This document shows, piece after piece, positions 1 through 8,597 of a DNA stretch of 64,000 nt. The notes under the pieces were generated by a model that did no database searches, was not told the DNA's origin, and was given only the letters and a program-made list of their open reading frames with translations. Positions within the stretch are counted from its first letter, which is position 1. Every line of letters starts with the position of its first letter. The translations under genes were made by a program, and so were the position numbers. Origin of the DNA: an uncultured Sphingomonadaceae bacterium (lineage in GTDB: Bacteria > Pseudomonadota > Alphaproteobacteria > Sphingomonadales > Sphingomonadaceae); contig CAJXSN010000002.1 of assembly GCA_913060895.1 (NCBI GenBank), forward strand, positions 62,001 through 126,000, in the 5' to 3' direction.

Positions 1-938
1 TCAAGCGGTAGATTTCCGGCATCGTCCGTAGCCTGCATGATTTCGCCCGGCTTATAATCGTAGAACCGCATCAACCAGTCGGACTGATACAAACGGTGCT
101 CACGGATTAACGGGGGACGCTTTAATGGTAAGATGGCGCTAGCATTGGGGATTGGGCTGAAGGCGCTGTAATATACCCGCCGCAGCCGGAAATTATCATA
201 TAGGCGACTGGCTTTGCCTACGATATCTGCGTCGCTCGCAGTATCCGCACCGATAATCATCTGTGTCGATTGGCCCGCTGGCGCAAAGCGCGGTGCAAAT
301 TTGAACCGCTTCCGCGAATCCTTTGCCTCCACGATACTCGATTTCATGCCGCCCATCGCACTTTCGATCTGGCGCGCGTCCTTATCAGGCGCCAGACGAG
401 TCAATCCGCTATCGGTCGGCAGTTCGACATTAATCGAAACCCGATCCGCAAGCAGTCCCGCTTGATATACCAGACCGGGATCAGCCTCGGGAATTGTCTT
501 GAGATGGATGTAACCACGAAAATCGTGGTCTTCACGAAGGATACGAGCCGTTTCGACCAACTGCTCCATAGTGAAGTCGGAACTTTTGAGGATACCGGAG
601 GATAGGAACAGCCCTTCGATATAATTACGCCGGTAAAAATTCAGCGTTAGATCCGCAACTTCCTGCGGAGTAAAACGCGCGCGACGAACATTGCTGCTCT
701 TGCGGTTGATACAATAATGACAATCGAAAATGCAGTGATTGGTCATCAGCAACTTCAATAGTGATATGCACCGACCGTCGGGCGCATAAGCGTGACAGAT
801 GCCCATCCCTTCAGTCGAACCTATGCCTTTGCCCCCCATCGAATTTTTCTTCGCCGTACCGGACGACGCACAGGAGGCATCGTATTTCGCTGCATCAGCG
901 AGAATTTCGAGTTTTTGCAAGGTGCTCTGAACTGGCAT
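1..938 (-). CDS. putative DNA modification/repair radical SAM protein (C-terminus cut by window edge)
   Basis: The ORF track misses this gene because its 3' end lies outside the window; I translated the reverse strand directly. The frame is open from an ATG at 936-938 to base 1, about 312 residues. A radical SAM cluster motif CxxxCxxC is seen in 'FDCHYCINRKSS', followed by 'RRARFTPQEV' and 'RRNYIEGLFLSSG', which match my memory of the family annotated as putative DNA modification/repair radical SAM proteins. A second, N-terminal cysteine pair occurs in 'MGICHAYAPDGRC'. Homologues end in a helix-hairpin-helix-like region, which would be beyond the edge. The start is supported by 'LQKLEILADAAKYDASC', the usual N-terminus. 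There is no room for a ribosome binding site because an SOS box ends two bases upstream, so a leaderless mRNA is likely. The exact reaction is not known. Confidence 0.88.
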   Translation of the reverse strand, partial: MPVQSTLQKLEILADAAKYDASCASSGTAKKNSMGGKGIGSTEGMGICHAYAPDGRCISLLKLLMTNHCIFDCHYCINRKSSNVRRARFTPQEVADLTLNFYRRNYIEGLFLSSGILKSSDFTMEQLVETARILREDHDFRGYIHLKTIPEADPGLVYQAGLLADRVSINVELPTDSGLTRLAPDKDARQIESAMGGMKSSIVEAKDSRKRFKFAPRFAPAGQSTQMIIGADTASDADIVGKASRLYDNFRLRRVYYSAFSPIPNASAILPLKRPPLIREHRLYQSDWLMRFYDYKPGEIMQATDDAGNLPL

Positions 939-1329
939 TCGTTCTATATATGTTCTTTAGCGATGCCGCGCTACACATCATTTGACACCTCTGCCGCGGT
1001 TCTACCGACATCGTTTGAGACATGGCGTTACACGTCTTCCAGTATCGAATGACGATGCCAGCACAGTTACAGTCTATTGATACCGTATATCGATCGCGGC
1101 CCGGTTGCAGATATGTTCTTAGATACATAAACTCCAAACTGCCCTAAAGCCTTGGAATATGATAATATTATGTATTTGCCGCAATGAGACCAGTTAACCT
1201 TTATCTTGTTGACGAGGTATCCGCTGAGACCCGCCCTTACGCTGTTAGAATTTGTCGGAGCGGCAGTCGGAACAGGAACAAATGCCTTCGAGCGGCCGTT
1301 GCATGATCATATAAAGGAGACCGACAACC
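939..1329. other. intergenic region between divergent genes
   Basis: About 390 bases without a convincing gene. It contains the SOS box (941-955), an imperfect 13-base direct repeat (CATCATTTGACAC at 976-988, CATCGTTTGAGAC at 1009-1021) and, before the next gene, a purine-rich ribosome binding site 'aaggaga' near 1314-1320. The ORFs listed here are short and unrelated to known proteins. Confidence 0.6.
941..955 (-). promoter_or_regulatory. LexA (SOS) box, GTTC-N7-GTTC
   Basis: The plus strand reads GTTC TATATAT GTTC, an exact match to the direct-repeat LexA operator known from alphaproteobacteria. On the minus strand it reads GAAC-N7-GAAC and sits two bases before the ATG of the radical SAM gene. 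Its A/T-only spacer could double as the -10 element, so LexA binding would block transcription. Binding itself is inferred. Confidence 0.75.
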
Positions 1330-1812
1330 ATGCAGTATGATTCAGGCAAAGCAGACGAATTAAAAACCGATTTCTGGAATGCTCTGGCAGATTCGCCGTT
1401 CGTTTTTCTCGAACGCAAGTCAGCCCCGACTGATGCCGTGGTGATGACTGCGCAACTCGACAAAGACGCCAACAGCGAAATCTGGTTCTTCACTACTCGC
1501 GACCATTCGCTTGCCAATATGGGCCCTGCCGTCGCAACATTTGCGGGTAAGGACCATAGTGTTTTCGCGCGGATCGAGGGCGAATTGACAGAGGAAAAAA
1601 GCAGCGAGCGGCTCGAAAAACAGTGGAGCAAAATCGTCGAATCCTGGTTCCCGAAAGGCAAGGACGATCCGAACCTGATAATGTTGCGTATGGATCTGGG
1701 CAAAGCCGAGATCTGGAACAGTGACCTTGGAGTGATCACAACGGCAAAGATGCTGTTTGGTAAGGATGTACGTAGTGATGCCAGTGAGCAGCACGTCGAA
1801 ACCACCCTCTAG
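1330..1812 (+). CDS. pyridoxamine 5'-phosphate oxidase-family general stress protein
   Basis: 160 residues, the usual size of the COG3871 'general stress protein 26' group, which has the FMN-binding split-barrel fold of PNPOx. Visible landmarks are the N-terminal helix 'ELKTDFWNALADSPFVFL', the central 'EIWFFTTRDHSLANM' strand-turn and the C-terminal 'LRMDLGKAEIWNSD', which are characteristic of the group. Substrate and electron donor are unknown; homologues bind FMN or FAD and some rise under stress. The start follows a strong Shine-Dalgarno sequence (aaggaga). The gene stands alone and is followed by its own rho-independent terminator. Confidence 0.85.
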   Translation: MQYDSGKADELKTDFWNALADSPFVFLERKSAPTDAVVMTAQLDKDANSEIWFFTTRDHSLANMGPAVATFAGKDHSVFARIEGELTEEKSSERLEKQWSKIVESWFPKGKDDPNLIMLRMDLGKAEIWNSDLGVITTAKMLFGKDVRSDASEQHVETTL

Positions 1813-1835
1813 CGTCTAGCACTTAAACAATAAGA

Positions 1836-1867
1836 GCCGCCCCATAATTTTTGGGGCGGCTTTTTTT
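1836..1867 (+). terminator. rho-independent terminator
   Basis: Perfect 8-bp stem GCCGCCCC/GGGGCGGC with a nine-base loop, followed by seven T residues. It lies 24 bases after the stress protein stop codon. The T-run is on the plus strand only, so it is not bidirectional for the convergent transporter gene. Confidence 0.92.
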
Positions 1868-1885
1868 GAGTACAGTCCCTCGTCT

Positions 1886-3310
1886 CTATCCAAGCAGGCT
1901 CGGGAACAGTCCCGTCACCAGGATGATTGTAACAGCCAACGGGCAAAGCCACGCCAGCAGGAACCGCCAGATCGCAAAGGCTCCTTGAGAAAGGCCCGTG
2001 GTCCTTTCCAACAGCTTCCGGTCCGCCCTCCACCCTATGAACAGCGATGTCAGAAGCGCGCCGAGTGGCAGCATGATTTTGCCTGTGAAGCCATCGACAG
2101 TATCGAGAATATCGGTTTCGGCAAAAATTGACCAGAAACCGAGCGGACGGAAGTCTGACAGGATATTGTATCCCAGCAGACAGAATATCCCGATGACAAA
2201 CGCCGCGCCGCCAAAAACCAATGCCGATCTGGGTCTTGACCAGCCCAGCTCACCCACGCCCCACGCGGTCGGAACCTCCAAAAGTGAAATCGAGCTGGTA
2301 ATTGCAGCTACCAGGACGAGGACGAAGAACAGCAAGCCGATCAGAGATCCGGCAGGCATCGATTCAAAAGCGAATGGCAAGGTTTGGAACACCAGCGTCG
2401 GACCTGCCGCAGGATCTAGACCGACGGCAAAGACAATTGGGAAGATCATCAGGCCTGCCAGTAACGCAACGCCAGTATCGGCCAGCGCAATCGCCAAGGC
2501 GGTCGAACCCAGTTTGGTCCCCTGTCTTATATAGGAGCCGTAGGTAATGATCCCGGCAACACCCAGTGAAAGCGAAAACAACGCCTGCCCCAGCGCGGCA
2601 TTCATCACCTCCGGCGTTAATTTTGACCAATCAGGAGTAAACAGGAAAGCTGCGGCCTCCCCGACATCGCCGACAATCGCACCGTAAATCGTAATCGAGA
2701 TCAGTAGCGCGAAAAACGCCGGCATCAACCATGTTGCCGCTTTCTCGATCCCGCCACTGATGCCCCGGGCCACGATAAACAGAGTAGTACCCATAAAAGC
2801 AAAATGCATCGAAAGCAGCAGCGCCGGGTTGGCAAAAAGACTGCCCATCCGGCCTGAAATCTGTTCCTGGCTTTCACCTTCAAGCGCCCCGCGAAACGGG
2901 TCGCCGGCCAGTACGGCCTGACCGAAGTCTGCTGCGAACACGCCGACATAATACAGCACCCATCCGGCCACTACCGAGTAGAACGACACAATCAGAAATG
3001 CAGCAACCGCACCAAGGCCGCCAAAAAGCGACCAGCGTTCGGAAACATCGGATTCCCGGGCTACGCGCTTGATCGATCCAACAGCATCAGTCTGACCAGC
3101 CCGGCCGATGAAAATTTCTGCCAACAGCAATGGTAGGCCAAGAAGAAATACGCACCCAATGTAGAAAATAACAAAGGCTCCGCCCCCGCTTTCCCCGGCG
3201 AGCGTTGGGAAGCGCCATAGGTTGCCCAACCCGACAGCCGCACCGATGGCGGCCAGAATAAAGGCCGACCGGGACGACCAGCCATCTTTCGTGGAAGTTG
3301 CAGCGACCAT
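1886..3310 (-). CDS. sodium-dependent transporter, NSS/SNF family
   Basis: 474 residues, hydrophobic throughout with about 11-12 predicted membrane spans by eye. The TM1 signature 'GAAVGLGNLWRFPTLAGES' is diagnostic for neurotransmitter:sodium symporters (LeuT/MhsT type), and 'GGGAFVIFYIGCV' continues as expected. Family members import amino acids or related solutes driven by sodium; the substrate here cannot be assigned. It is convergent with the stress gene and divergent from panB. The start ATG encodes 'MVAATSTKDGWSSRSAF', the normal N-terminus. Confidence 0.92.
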   Translation of the reverse strand: MVAATSTKDGWSSRSAFILAAIGAAVGLGNLWRFPTLAGESGGGAFVIFYIGCVFLLGLPLLLAEIFIGRAGQTDAVGSIKRVARESDVSERWSLFGGLGAVAAFLIVSFYSVVAGWVLYYVGVFAADFGQAVLAGDPFRGALEGESQEQISGRMGSLFANPALLLSMHFAFMGTTLFIVARGISGGIEKAATWLMPAFFALLISITIYGAIVGDVGEAAAFLFTPDWSKLTPEVMNAALGQALFSLSLGVAGIITYGSYIRQGTKLGSTALAIALADTGVALLAGLMIFPIVFAVGLDPAAGPTLVFQTLPFAFESMPAGSLIGLLFFVLVLVAAITSSISLLEVPTAWGVGELGWSRPRSALVFGGAAFVIGIFCLLGYNILSDFRPLGFWSIFAETDILDTVDGFTGKIMLPLGALLTSLFIGWRADRKLLERTTGLSQGAFAIWRFLLAWLCPLAVTIILVTGLFPSLLG

Positions 3311-3458
3311 CTTTTAGATTCTCCCCATGCCGATGTCCGTGAAACACCGTGCAAATCAACGCACAAACGTCATTCCCGAAACGTCCATGCAAGAATTCTT
3401 CTCTCCCGCCAAGTAGCAGGCTTTGCCTTATCGCGTTCTGGCGGCTAATCGTGTGCCC

Positions 3459-4331
3459 ATGTCCACCACCTTTCAGATCGACACCTCGACCAGTCGCGCC
3501 AATCCGACACCCTCCCCGATGAAGCGCCTGACTGCACCGCGCATACGGGCCCGGAAGGTGCACGGAGTAACCGAGGAGCCGCTGGTTATGCTGACCGCCT
3601 ATACCGCGCGGCAGGCCCAATTGCTGGATGCGCATTGCGATCTACTGTTGGTGGGGGATTCGCTGGGACAGGTAATTTATGGTTTGCCTTCTACCATACC
3701 GGTAACAATGGAAATGATGGCCAATCACGCCGCAGCTGTTGTTCGCGGCAGTTATCATTCGGTCGTCGTGGTGGATATGCCCTTCGGTTCCTACGAACAG
3801 TCGCCTCAGCAGGCATTCGAGAATGCTGCGATTTTGCTGAAGGAAAGTGGCGCAGCGGCAGTAAAGTTGGAAGGCGGAGAAGCGATGGCGGACACCGTAG
3901 CTTTCCTGAATTCGCGCGGCATCCCCGTCATGGGCCATATCGGGCTGACACCGCAGGCGGTCAATGTGCTGGGCGGCTACATGGCCCGCGGGCGCACCGA
4001 TACAGAGGCAGACAAGATTGTCGGTGATGCAAAAGCACTGGATGAAGCAGGAGCCTTTGCCATTGTGATCGAGGGTGTTGTCGAACCTATTGCCATCGAG
4101 GTGACCAAGGCGGTTTCAGCGCCCATAATCGGGATCGGCGCATCCGCCCAATGCGACGGGCAGGTATTGGTTACAGAAGACATGTTGGGGATGTTTGAAC
4201 GGGTACCGCGTTTCGTCAAAAAATACGGCGACATTGCCACGGTCATTTCTGATACTGCGGCAAAATACGCTGGCGAAGTGCGCGGCCGCAGCTTCCCTGA
4301 CGAAGAACAGACCTATCAACCGCGCAAATAA
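3459..4331 (+). CDS. panB: 3-methyl-2-oxobutanoate hydroxymethyltransferase
   Basis: Ketopantoate hydroxymethyltransferase transfers a one-carbon unit from 5,10-methylene-THF to 2-oxoisovalerate, the first committed step of pantothenate and coenzyme A synthesis. Motifs include 'LVMLTAYTARQA', the metal-site 'LLVGDSLGQV', 'VVVDMPFGSY' and 'IIGIGASAQCDGQVLV'. I prefer the ATG at 3459 (290 residues) over the upstream TTG at 3423 used by the track, because the family begins close to the barrel. The N-terminus still carries about 30 residues of low-complexity Ser/Thr/Pro before 'RLTAPRIRARK'. Its co-substrate is also the substrate of the Bkd complex encoded at 39-42.7 kb. Confidence 0.95.
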   Translation: MSTTFQIDTSTSRANPTPSPMKRLTAPRIRARKVHGVTEEPLVMLTAYTARQAQLLDAHCDLLLVGDSLGQVIYGLPSTIPVTMEMMANHAAAVVRGSYHSVVVVDMPFGSYEQSPQQAFENAAILLKESGAAAVKLEGGEAMADTVAFLNSRGIPVMGHIGLTPQAVNVLGGYMARGRTDTEADKIVGDAKALDEAGAFAIVIEGVVEPIAIEVTKAVSAPIIGIGASAQCDGQVLVTEDMLGMFERVPRFVKKYGDIATVISDTAAKYAGEVRGRSFPDEEQTYQPRK

Positions 4332-4373
4332 GCTGCGCGCACAGAACACCCGATCTCTTTCAGGTAATTCCCA

Positions 4374-5456
4374 ATGGCCACGTTGCTGCGTTTTTACACA
4401 TTCTCGCTAGTCTTTACTGCCATCTGCTTTGCGCTGGGCGCTTGGTATGGCTGGGTCAGCACCGGCACAGTGGCAGGCATGCTGTCTCTGCTGTGGATCG
4501 TATTTGTCCTATCGATTTTGGAGGTATCGCTCAGCTTCGATAATGCCGTCGTAAATGCCACCGTGCTTCGCGATATGGACCAGGTATGGCAGCGACGGTT
4601 TCTGACATGGGGCGTATTGATTGCTGTGTTCGGGATGCGAATTGTGTTTCCCATCGCTATTGTGGCCATTGCCGCAAATCTCGGCCCACTGGAGGCGATC
4701 AACCTGTCGCTCAACGATCCGAAACAGTATGAGCGGATAGTGTCGGGAGCGCATATCGGAATTGCCGGTTTTGGCGGCGCATTCCTGGCGATGGTTGGGC
4801 TGACATTTTTCTTCGATAGCGACAAAGACATTCATTGGATCGCCGGAATAGAGCGCGCAATCAATCGTTTTTCGACCATTCCCGCAGTCGAAATTGGATT
4901 GGTCCTGACGTTGATTTACGCCGTTTCGACGCTGCTGGCTCCGTCCGAAGCGCTGACGTTTCTTACCGCTGGAATCCTGGGCCTTGTAACCTTTATCGCA
5001 GTCCATGCGCTTGGCGCTCTGATCGAGCAGTCAGAAGCTCGCAAACGCGCAACCGGGGCCGTTGTGCGATCCGGCATGGGGGGCTTTCTCTACCTCGAAG
5101 TGCTGGATGCTTCGTTCAGTTTCGACGGGGTAATCGGGGCTTTTGCGCTTTCCAACAATATGATCGTCATTGCGCTGGGACTGTCAGTGGGTGCGATGTT
5201 CGTTCGCTCCATGACAATCCATCTGGTGCGCGAAGGAACGCTTTCACAATACCGCTATCTTGAACATGGCGCTTTCTGGGCGATAATCGCGCTGGGCGTT
5301 ATCATGCTGATATCCGCACGCTGGCATATTCCCGAGACCTTTACCGGTCTGATCGGAGCAACTCTTATCGGTATATCTCTGTGGTGGTCAATCAGACACA
5401 ACCGGCGCGCGGTATCGAGTGATGGCATGGATGCTGCGGCTACACGTCCAGACTAA
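4374..5456 (+). CDS. DUF475 family integral membrane protein (TerC-like)
   Basis: 360 residues with many hydrophobic spans. Two related segments, 'LSILEVSLSFDNAVVNATVL' and 'LEVLDASFSFDGVIGAFALS', carry acidic residues within membrane helices as in the TerC/LysE-type fold of possible metal-ion exporters. Family function is not firmly established; tellurite resistance and manganese export have been proposed for relatives. It lies 42 bases after panB on the same strand. Its TAA overlaps the TAG of the convergent TPR gene by a few bases, so no terminator separates them. Confidence 0.85.
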   Translation: MATLLRFYTFSLVFTAICFALGAWYGWVSTGTVAGMLSLLWIVFVLSILEVSLSFDNAVVNATVLRDMDQVWQRRFLTWGVLIAVFGMRIVFPIAIVAIAANLGPLEAINLSLNDPKQYERIVSGAHIGIAGFGGAFLAMVGLTFFFDSDKDIHWIAGIERAINRFSTIPAVEIGLVLTLIYAVSTLLAPSEALTFLTAGILGLVTFIAVHALGALIEQSEARKRATGAVVRSGMGGFLYLEVLDASFSFDGVIGAFALSNNMIVIALGLSVGAMFVRSMTIHLVREGTLSQYRYLEHGAFWAIIALGVIMLISARWHIPETFTGLIGATLIGISLWWSIRHNRRAVSSDGMDAAATRPD

Positions 5457-7219
5457 CGCCCAGCCAAGGCCGATCCGTTTTCGAGGCTCTGCGTCTTTGC
5501 TAACGCGGTACGGGACACATCGCCCTGCTCTACCATAGCCAGCGCTTGTAGAGCGACCGGACTTTGCGGCTGTATGAATACGGCGCGGTGCGCACACCGT
5601 TTCGCCAGCTCCGGATTGCCTTGACGTGTGGCTACGACAGCGCGCAGCGACAGGACCTCCGGATCACGCGCAAATCCGTGCCCCATAGCCTGATCCAGCA
5701 AGGCCGATGCCCGGTCCATATCGCCCTTGTCATATGCGAAATTTGCCAGCATGGAGGCCAATTCCCCATTGGAAGGGTTGCCTGCCAATTGCGCCTCGGC
5801 CAACGTAATCGCATCTTCCCGGCGACCCATCGACCGCAAGGCGGCAATCATGCGCCGTGCTAGCGGCCACGGCCGGCGAATGCGAGCTGCATCGTTATAA
5901 ACCCGCAAGGCCCCGCCTACTTGCCGGTTAGACAAACGCGCATCGCCCAGCAGTGCCATCGCGTCTGCCGAACCGGGATAACGATTGCGGAACTCTGTAG
6001 CGGCGGCCAAAGCCCCATTCCTGTCGCCGCTCACTATCCGTCCGCGCACAAGCGACAAGGCATCCTCTCCGTTATCGACCCCGCGCCTGCTGGTGACGGT
6101 CAAGGAAACAGCAGGCTGCATCGCAACCAGATTGGCATCACGCGTTTCTGCGGCTCTGTCCAAGAGGGCTGCTGCCATATCGCGCTCTCCGACCGCTTCA
6201 TGGGCTCGCGCTACAACCAACCGCATATAGGGCGACGCACTCAGCAGCCGTGCCTCTTTGCTAAACCGATGGATCAGTTCACGATGGTTCCCCCCCAGCG
6301 ATAATGAGCGGGCGAGGAGTTCGCGCACTTGCCGGTTTTCCGGTTGCAGTCGGTTCAGCCGGTCGAACGCCTGCGCCGCGCTGGCATAATTCCCCTGTTC
6401 CAGATCGATAACCCCGCCCAGTAAAATGCCAGCAGGCATGTCGCTGGCAAAGTCACCGCTGCGAATCAGCAATTTCCGGGCAAGATCGAACTCAGCACCG
6501 CGGGCGGCTAGCACAGCCTGCAGGAAATAGGCTCGCAGATAGCCGGGATCTATCTTCACCATCCGGCGGGCCACCGCCAGGCTTTCTCTTGCCCTGCCCA
6601 GCTCTGCCAGAGTGGCAGAATAATCTGCCAGAATACCCAGATTAGCAGGCTGCTTTTCCAGCGCCCGCTCGAAATAAGGCAGCGCTGCAGCCATGCCCTC
6701 TGCATCGCGTGCCAATTGGCCACGCAGCAATAACGCCTCAGGATTGTCAGGACCCAATTCGATAGCCCGCATGGCGGCATCCACAGCCTGCGACTGCTCG
6801 CCTCCGCGATACCTCAGTCGGGCGATATAGACCCACAGTTCGGCATCATCGGGCATGAAGGATAGAGCTTTGTCGAAAGCAGTGCCTGCAGCGGGTAAAT
6901 TTCCGACCTGCATTTCCAGTTTGCCAAGCATCAGGAACCCGCGCCCGGCGGTATTTTCGGTAAACTCGCCTGCTTCCAGCCATTTGCGCGCTTCGGCTGT
7001 TTGGCCCTGCAGCAACTCTGCTTCGCCCATCGCAGCGGCAACCGCGTCGCGCGAACTGCCATTGCTCAGCATATCCCGCAGCGCCATCTCGGCTCCGAAT
7101 CCGTCGCCGGAGCCTAGCATGGCCTGCGCACGTTCGGGCGGCGGCAACTGCGCCTCTGCCTGGTCGCACGCGGTCATTGATAGTGTCGCAATCAAGGCGA
7201 AATGGCGTAACGCAGTCAT
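5453..7219 (-). CDS. TPR-repeat lipoprotein of the PrsK/PrsR operon (PrsT-like)
   Basis: 588 residues. The N-terminus 'LIATLSMTACDQAEAQ' reads as a lipoprotein signal (weak lipobox M-T-A-C). The rest consists of degenerate tetratricopeptide repeats such as 'FDKALSFMPDDAELWVYIARL' and 'AMRAIELGPDNPEALLLRGQL'. It begins one base after the prsR stop codon, so it is the last gene of the operon. PEP-CTERM/exosortase A systems have a TPR protein PrsT of roughly 900 residues in this neighbourhood; this one is much shorter, so assignment rests on context plus repeats. It may scaffold polysaccharide export or protein sorting at the envelope (inference). Confidence 0.7.
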   Translation of the reverse strand: MTALRHFALIATLSMTACDQAEAQLPPPERAQAMLGSGDGFGAEMALRDMLSNGSSRDAVAAAMGEAELLQGQTAEARKWLEAGEFTENTAGRGFLMLGKLEMQVGNLPAAGTAFDKALSFMPDDAELWVYIARLRYRGGEQSQAVDAAMRAIELGPDNPEALLLRGQLARDAEGMAAALPYFERALEKQPANLGILADYSATLAELGRARESLAVARRMVKIDPGYLRAYFLQAVLAARGAEFDLARKLLIRSGDFASDMPAGILLGGVIDLEQGNYASAAQAFDRLNRLQPENRQVRELLARSLSLGGNHRELIHRFSKEARLLSASPYMRLVVARAHEAVGERDMAAALLDRAAETRDANLVAMQPAVSLTVTSRRGVDNGEDALSLVRGRIVSGDRNGALAAATEFRNRYPGSADAMALLGDARLSNRQVGGALRVYNDAARIRRPWPLARRMIAALRSMGRREDAITLAEAQLAGNPSNGELASMLANFAYDKGDMDRASALLDQAMGHGFARDPEVLSLRAVVATRQGNPELAKRCAHRAVFIQPQSPVALQALAMVEQGDVSRTALAKTQSLENGSALAGR

Positions 7220-7220
7220 G

Positions 7221-8597
7221 CTAGGTTTGCAGGTCGTACTGCTTCAGCAAGTCGTATAAAGTAGGACGGCTGATCCCCAGCATCCGGGCGGTGCCGGAGA
7301 TGTTGCCCTCCGTGCGGGCCAATGCGTGGCGTATGATCTTGCGATCCGATTGCTCTCGCGCAGCCTTCAGGTTGAGAACATCGCTGGCCCCATCTTCGTC
7401 CGTACCCAGGTCGAGATCTTCTGCGCCGACCAATCGCGTATCGGCCATGATCACGGCTCTCTTCACGCGGTTCTCCAACTCGCGAACATTGCCCGGCCAA
7501 CCCCATCCATCAATGGCGGTTAGCGCATCGGGAGCAAAGCCTTTGACCTGCGGGTTCATCTCGGACGCGAAACGTTGCAGGAATGCTTTGGCAAGCAAAA
7601 TGGCATCTCCGGGGCGTTCTGCCAGCGACGGAATCTTTACAACGATTTCGGCCAAGCGGTAAAACAGGTCTTCGCGGAACGTGCCTTCGGTTGTCATTGC
7701 TTCAAGGTCTTGATGAGTTGCGCAAACGATACGCACATCGACATCAATCTGCTTGCGGCCCCCGATCCGCTCGATCACCCGCTCTTGCAAAAACCTGAGC
7801 AGCTTGACTTGCAATGGGAGAGGAATATCGCCCACCTCATCGAGGAACAGCGTGCCGCCATTAGCCTGCTCGATTTTACCCTCGGTCGTTTTGACTGCTC
7901 CAGTAAAAGCACCCCGCTCGTGACCGAACAGTTCGCTTTCCAACAGGTTTTCGGGAATGGCAGCGCAATTGATCGCGACAAACGGTTTATTCTGCCGTTT
8001 GCTGGCATCGTGCAGACCCTTGGCCAACAGTTCTTTCCCTGTGCCGCTTGCCCCCAACAGCATCACTGATACGTTTGTATCAGCCACACGTTCGATAGTG
8101 CGGGCAACCTTGGCCATCTCCGGCGCACCGGTAATCATCGTGCCCAAGACACGCTTTTCCTCCCCTACTTTTCCAGCAAGCCTGGTATTTTCGGCCTCGA
8201 TCTCATGGAGTTTGTAAGCCCGGCGAACAATTAACCCCAAAGTGTCGATGTCGACTGGTTTCTGGTAGAAATCATAGGCTCCGCGCGCGATAGCATCGAG
8301 CGCGCTTTCGCGGGCTCCGTGCCCCGAAGCGACCACAACTTTGGTATCTGGTTTGATTGCCATGATTGCGTCGAGCACTGCGAGACCCTCGCTCACTCCG
8401 TCGGGGTCCGGCGGCAGGCCGAGATCGAGGGTAACTACGGCAGGTTCGTCGGCACGAAGTGCTGCAATAGCTGCCTCACGCGTACCTGCGATAACTACAT
8501 CGAAGTCATCATAGGCCCATTTCAGCTGCGCCTGCAGACCTTCGTCGTCTTCCACGATCAGCAATTTTGGCAACGAAGGTTCGTTGGATTGCGACAT
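7221..8597 (-). CDS. prsR: sigma-54-dependent response regulator PrsR
   Basis: 458 residues with three domains. The receiver domain has acidic 'VEDDEG' and phospho-acceptor D58 in 'VVTLDLGLPPD'. The AAA+ domain has Walker A 'GASGTGKELLAKGLH', the sigma-54 contact loop 'GAFTGA', and 'GGTLFLDEVGDIPL'. A C-terminal Fis-type helix-turn-helix follows ('GNISGTARMLGISRPTLYDLL'). This architecture and the neighbours match the PEP-CTERM-box response regulator PrsR, which with PrsK activates sigma-54 promoters of exopolysaccharide and PEP-CTERM genes. The start overlaps the prsK stop, so translation is coupled. No convincing -24/-12 promoter was found by eye near the genes of this window. Confidence 0.92.
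   Translation of the reverse strand: MSQSNEPSLPKLLIVEDDEGLQAQLKWAYDDFDVVIAGTREAAIAALRADEPAVVTLDLGLPPDPDGVSEGLAVLDAIMAIKPDTKVVVASGHGARESALDAIARGAYDFYQKPVDIDTLGLIVRRAYKLHEIEAENTRLAGKVGEEKRVLGTMITGAPEMAKVARTIERVADTNVSVMLLGASGTGKELLAKGLHDASKRQNKPFVAINCAAIPENLLESELFGHERGAFTGAVKTTEGKIEQANGGTLFLDEVGDIPLPLQVKLLRFLQERVIERIGGRKQIDVDVRIVCATHQDLEAMTTEGTFREDLFYRLAEIVVKIPSLAERPGDAILLAKAFLQRFASEMNPQVKGFAPDALTAIDGWGWPGNVRELENRVKRAVIMADTRLVGAEDLDLGTDEDGASDVLNLKAAREQSDRKIIRHALARTEGNISGTARMLGISRPTLYDLLKQYDLQT

Noticed and set aside
1104-1118. GTTG-CAGATAT-GTTC as a second LexA box
   Set aside because: One half-site has a mismatch and no damage-related gene lies next to it; it may be chance.
1245-1805. 186-aa minus ORF opposite the stress protein gene
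   Set aside because: It is the shadow of a well-supported gene with a ribosome binding site and family match on the plus strand.
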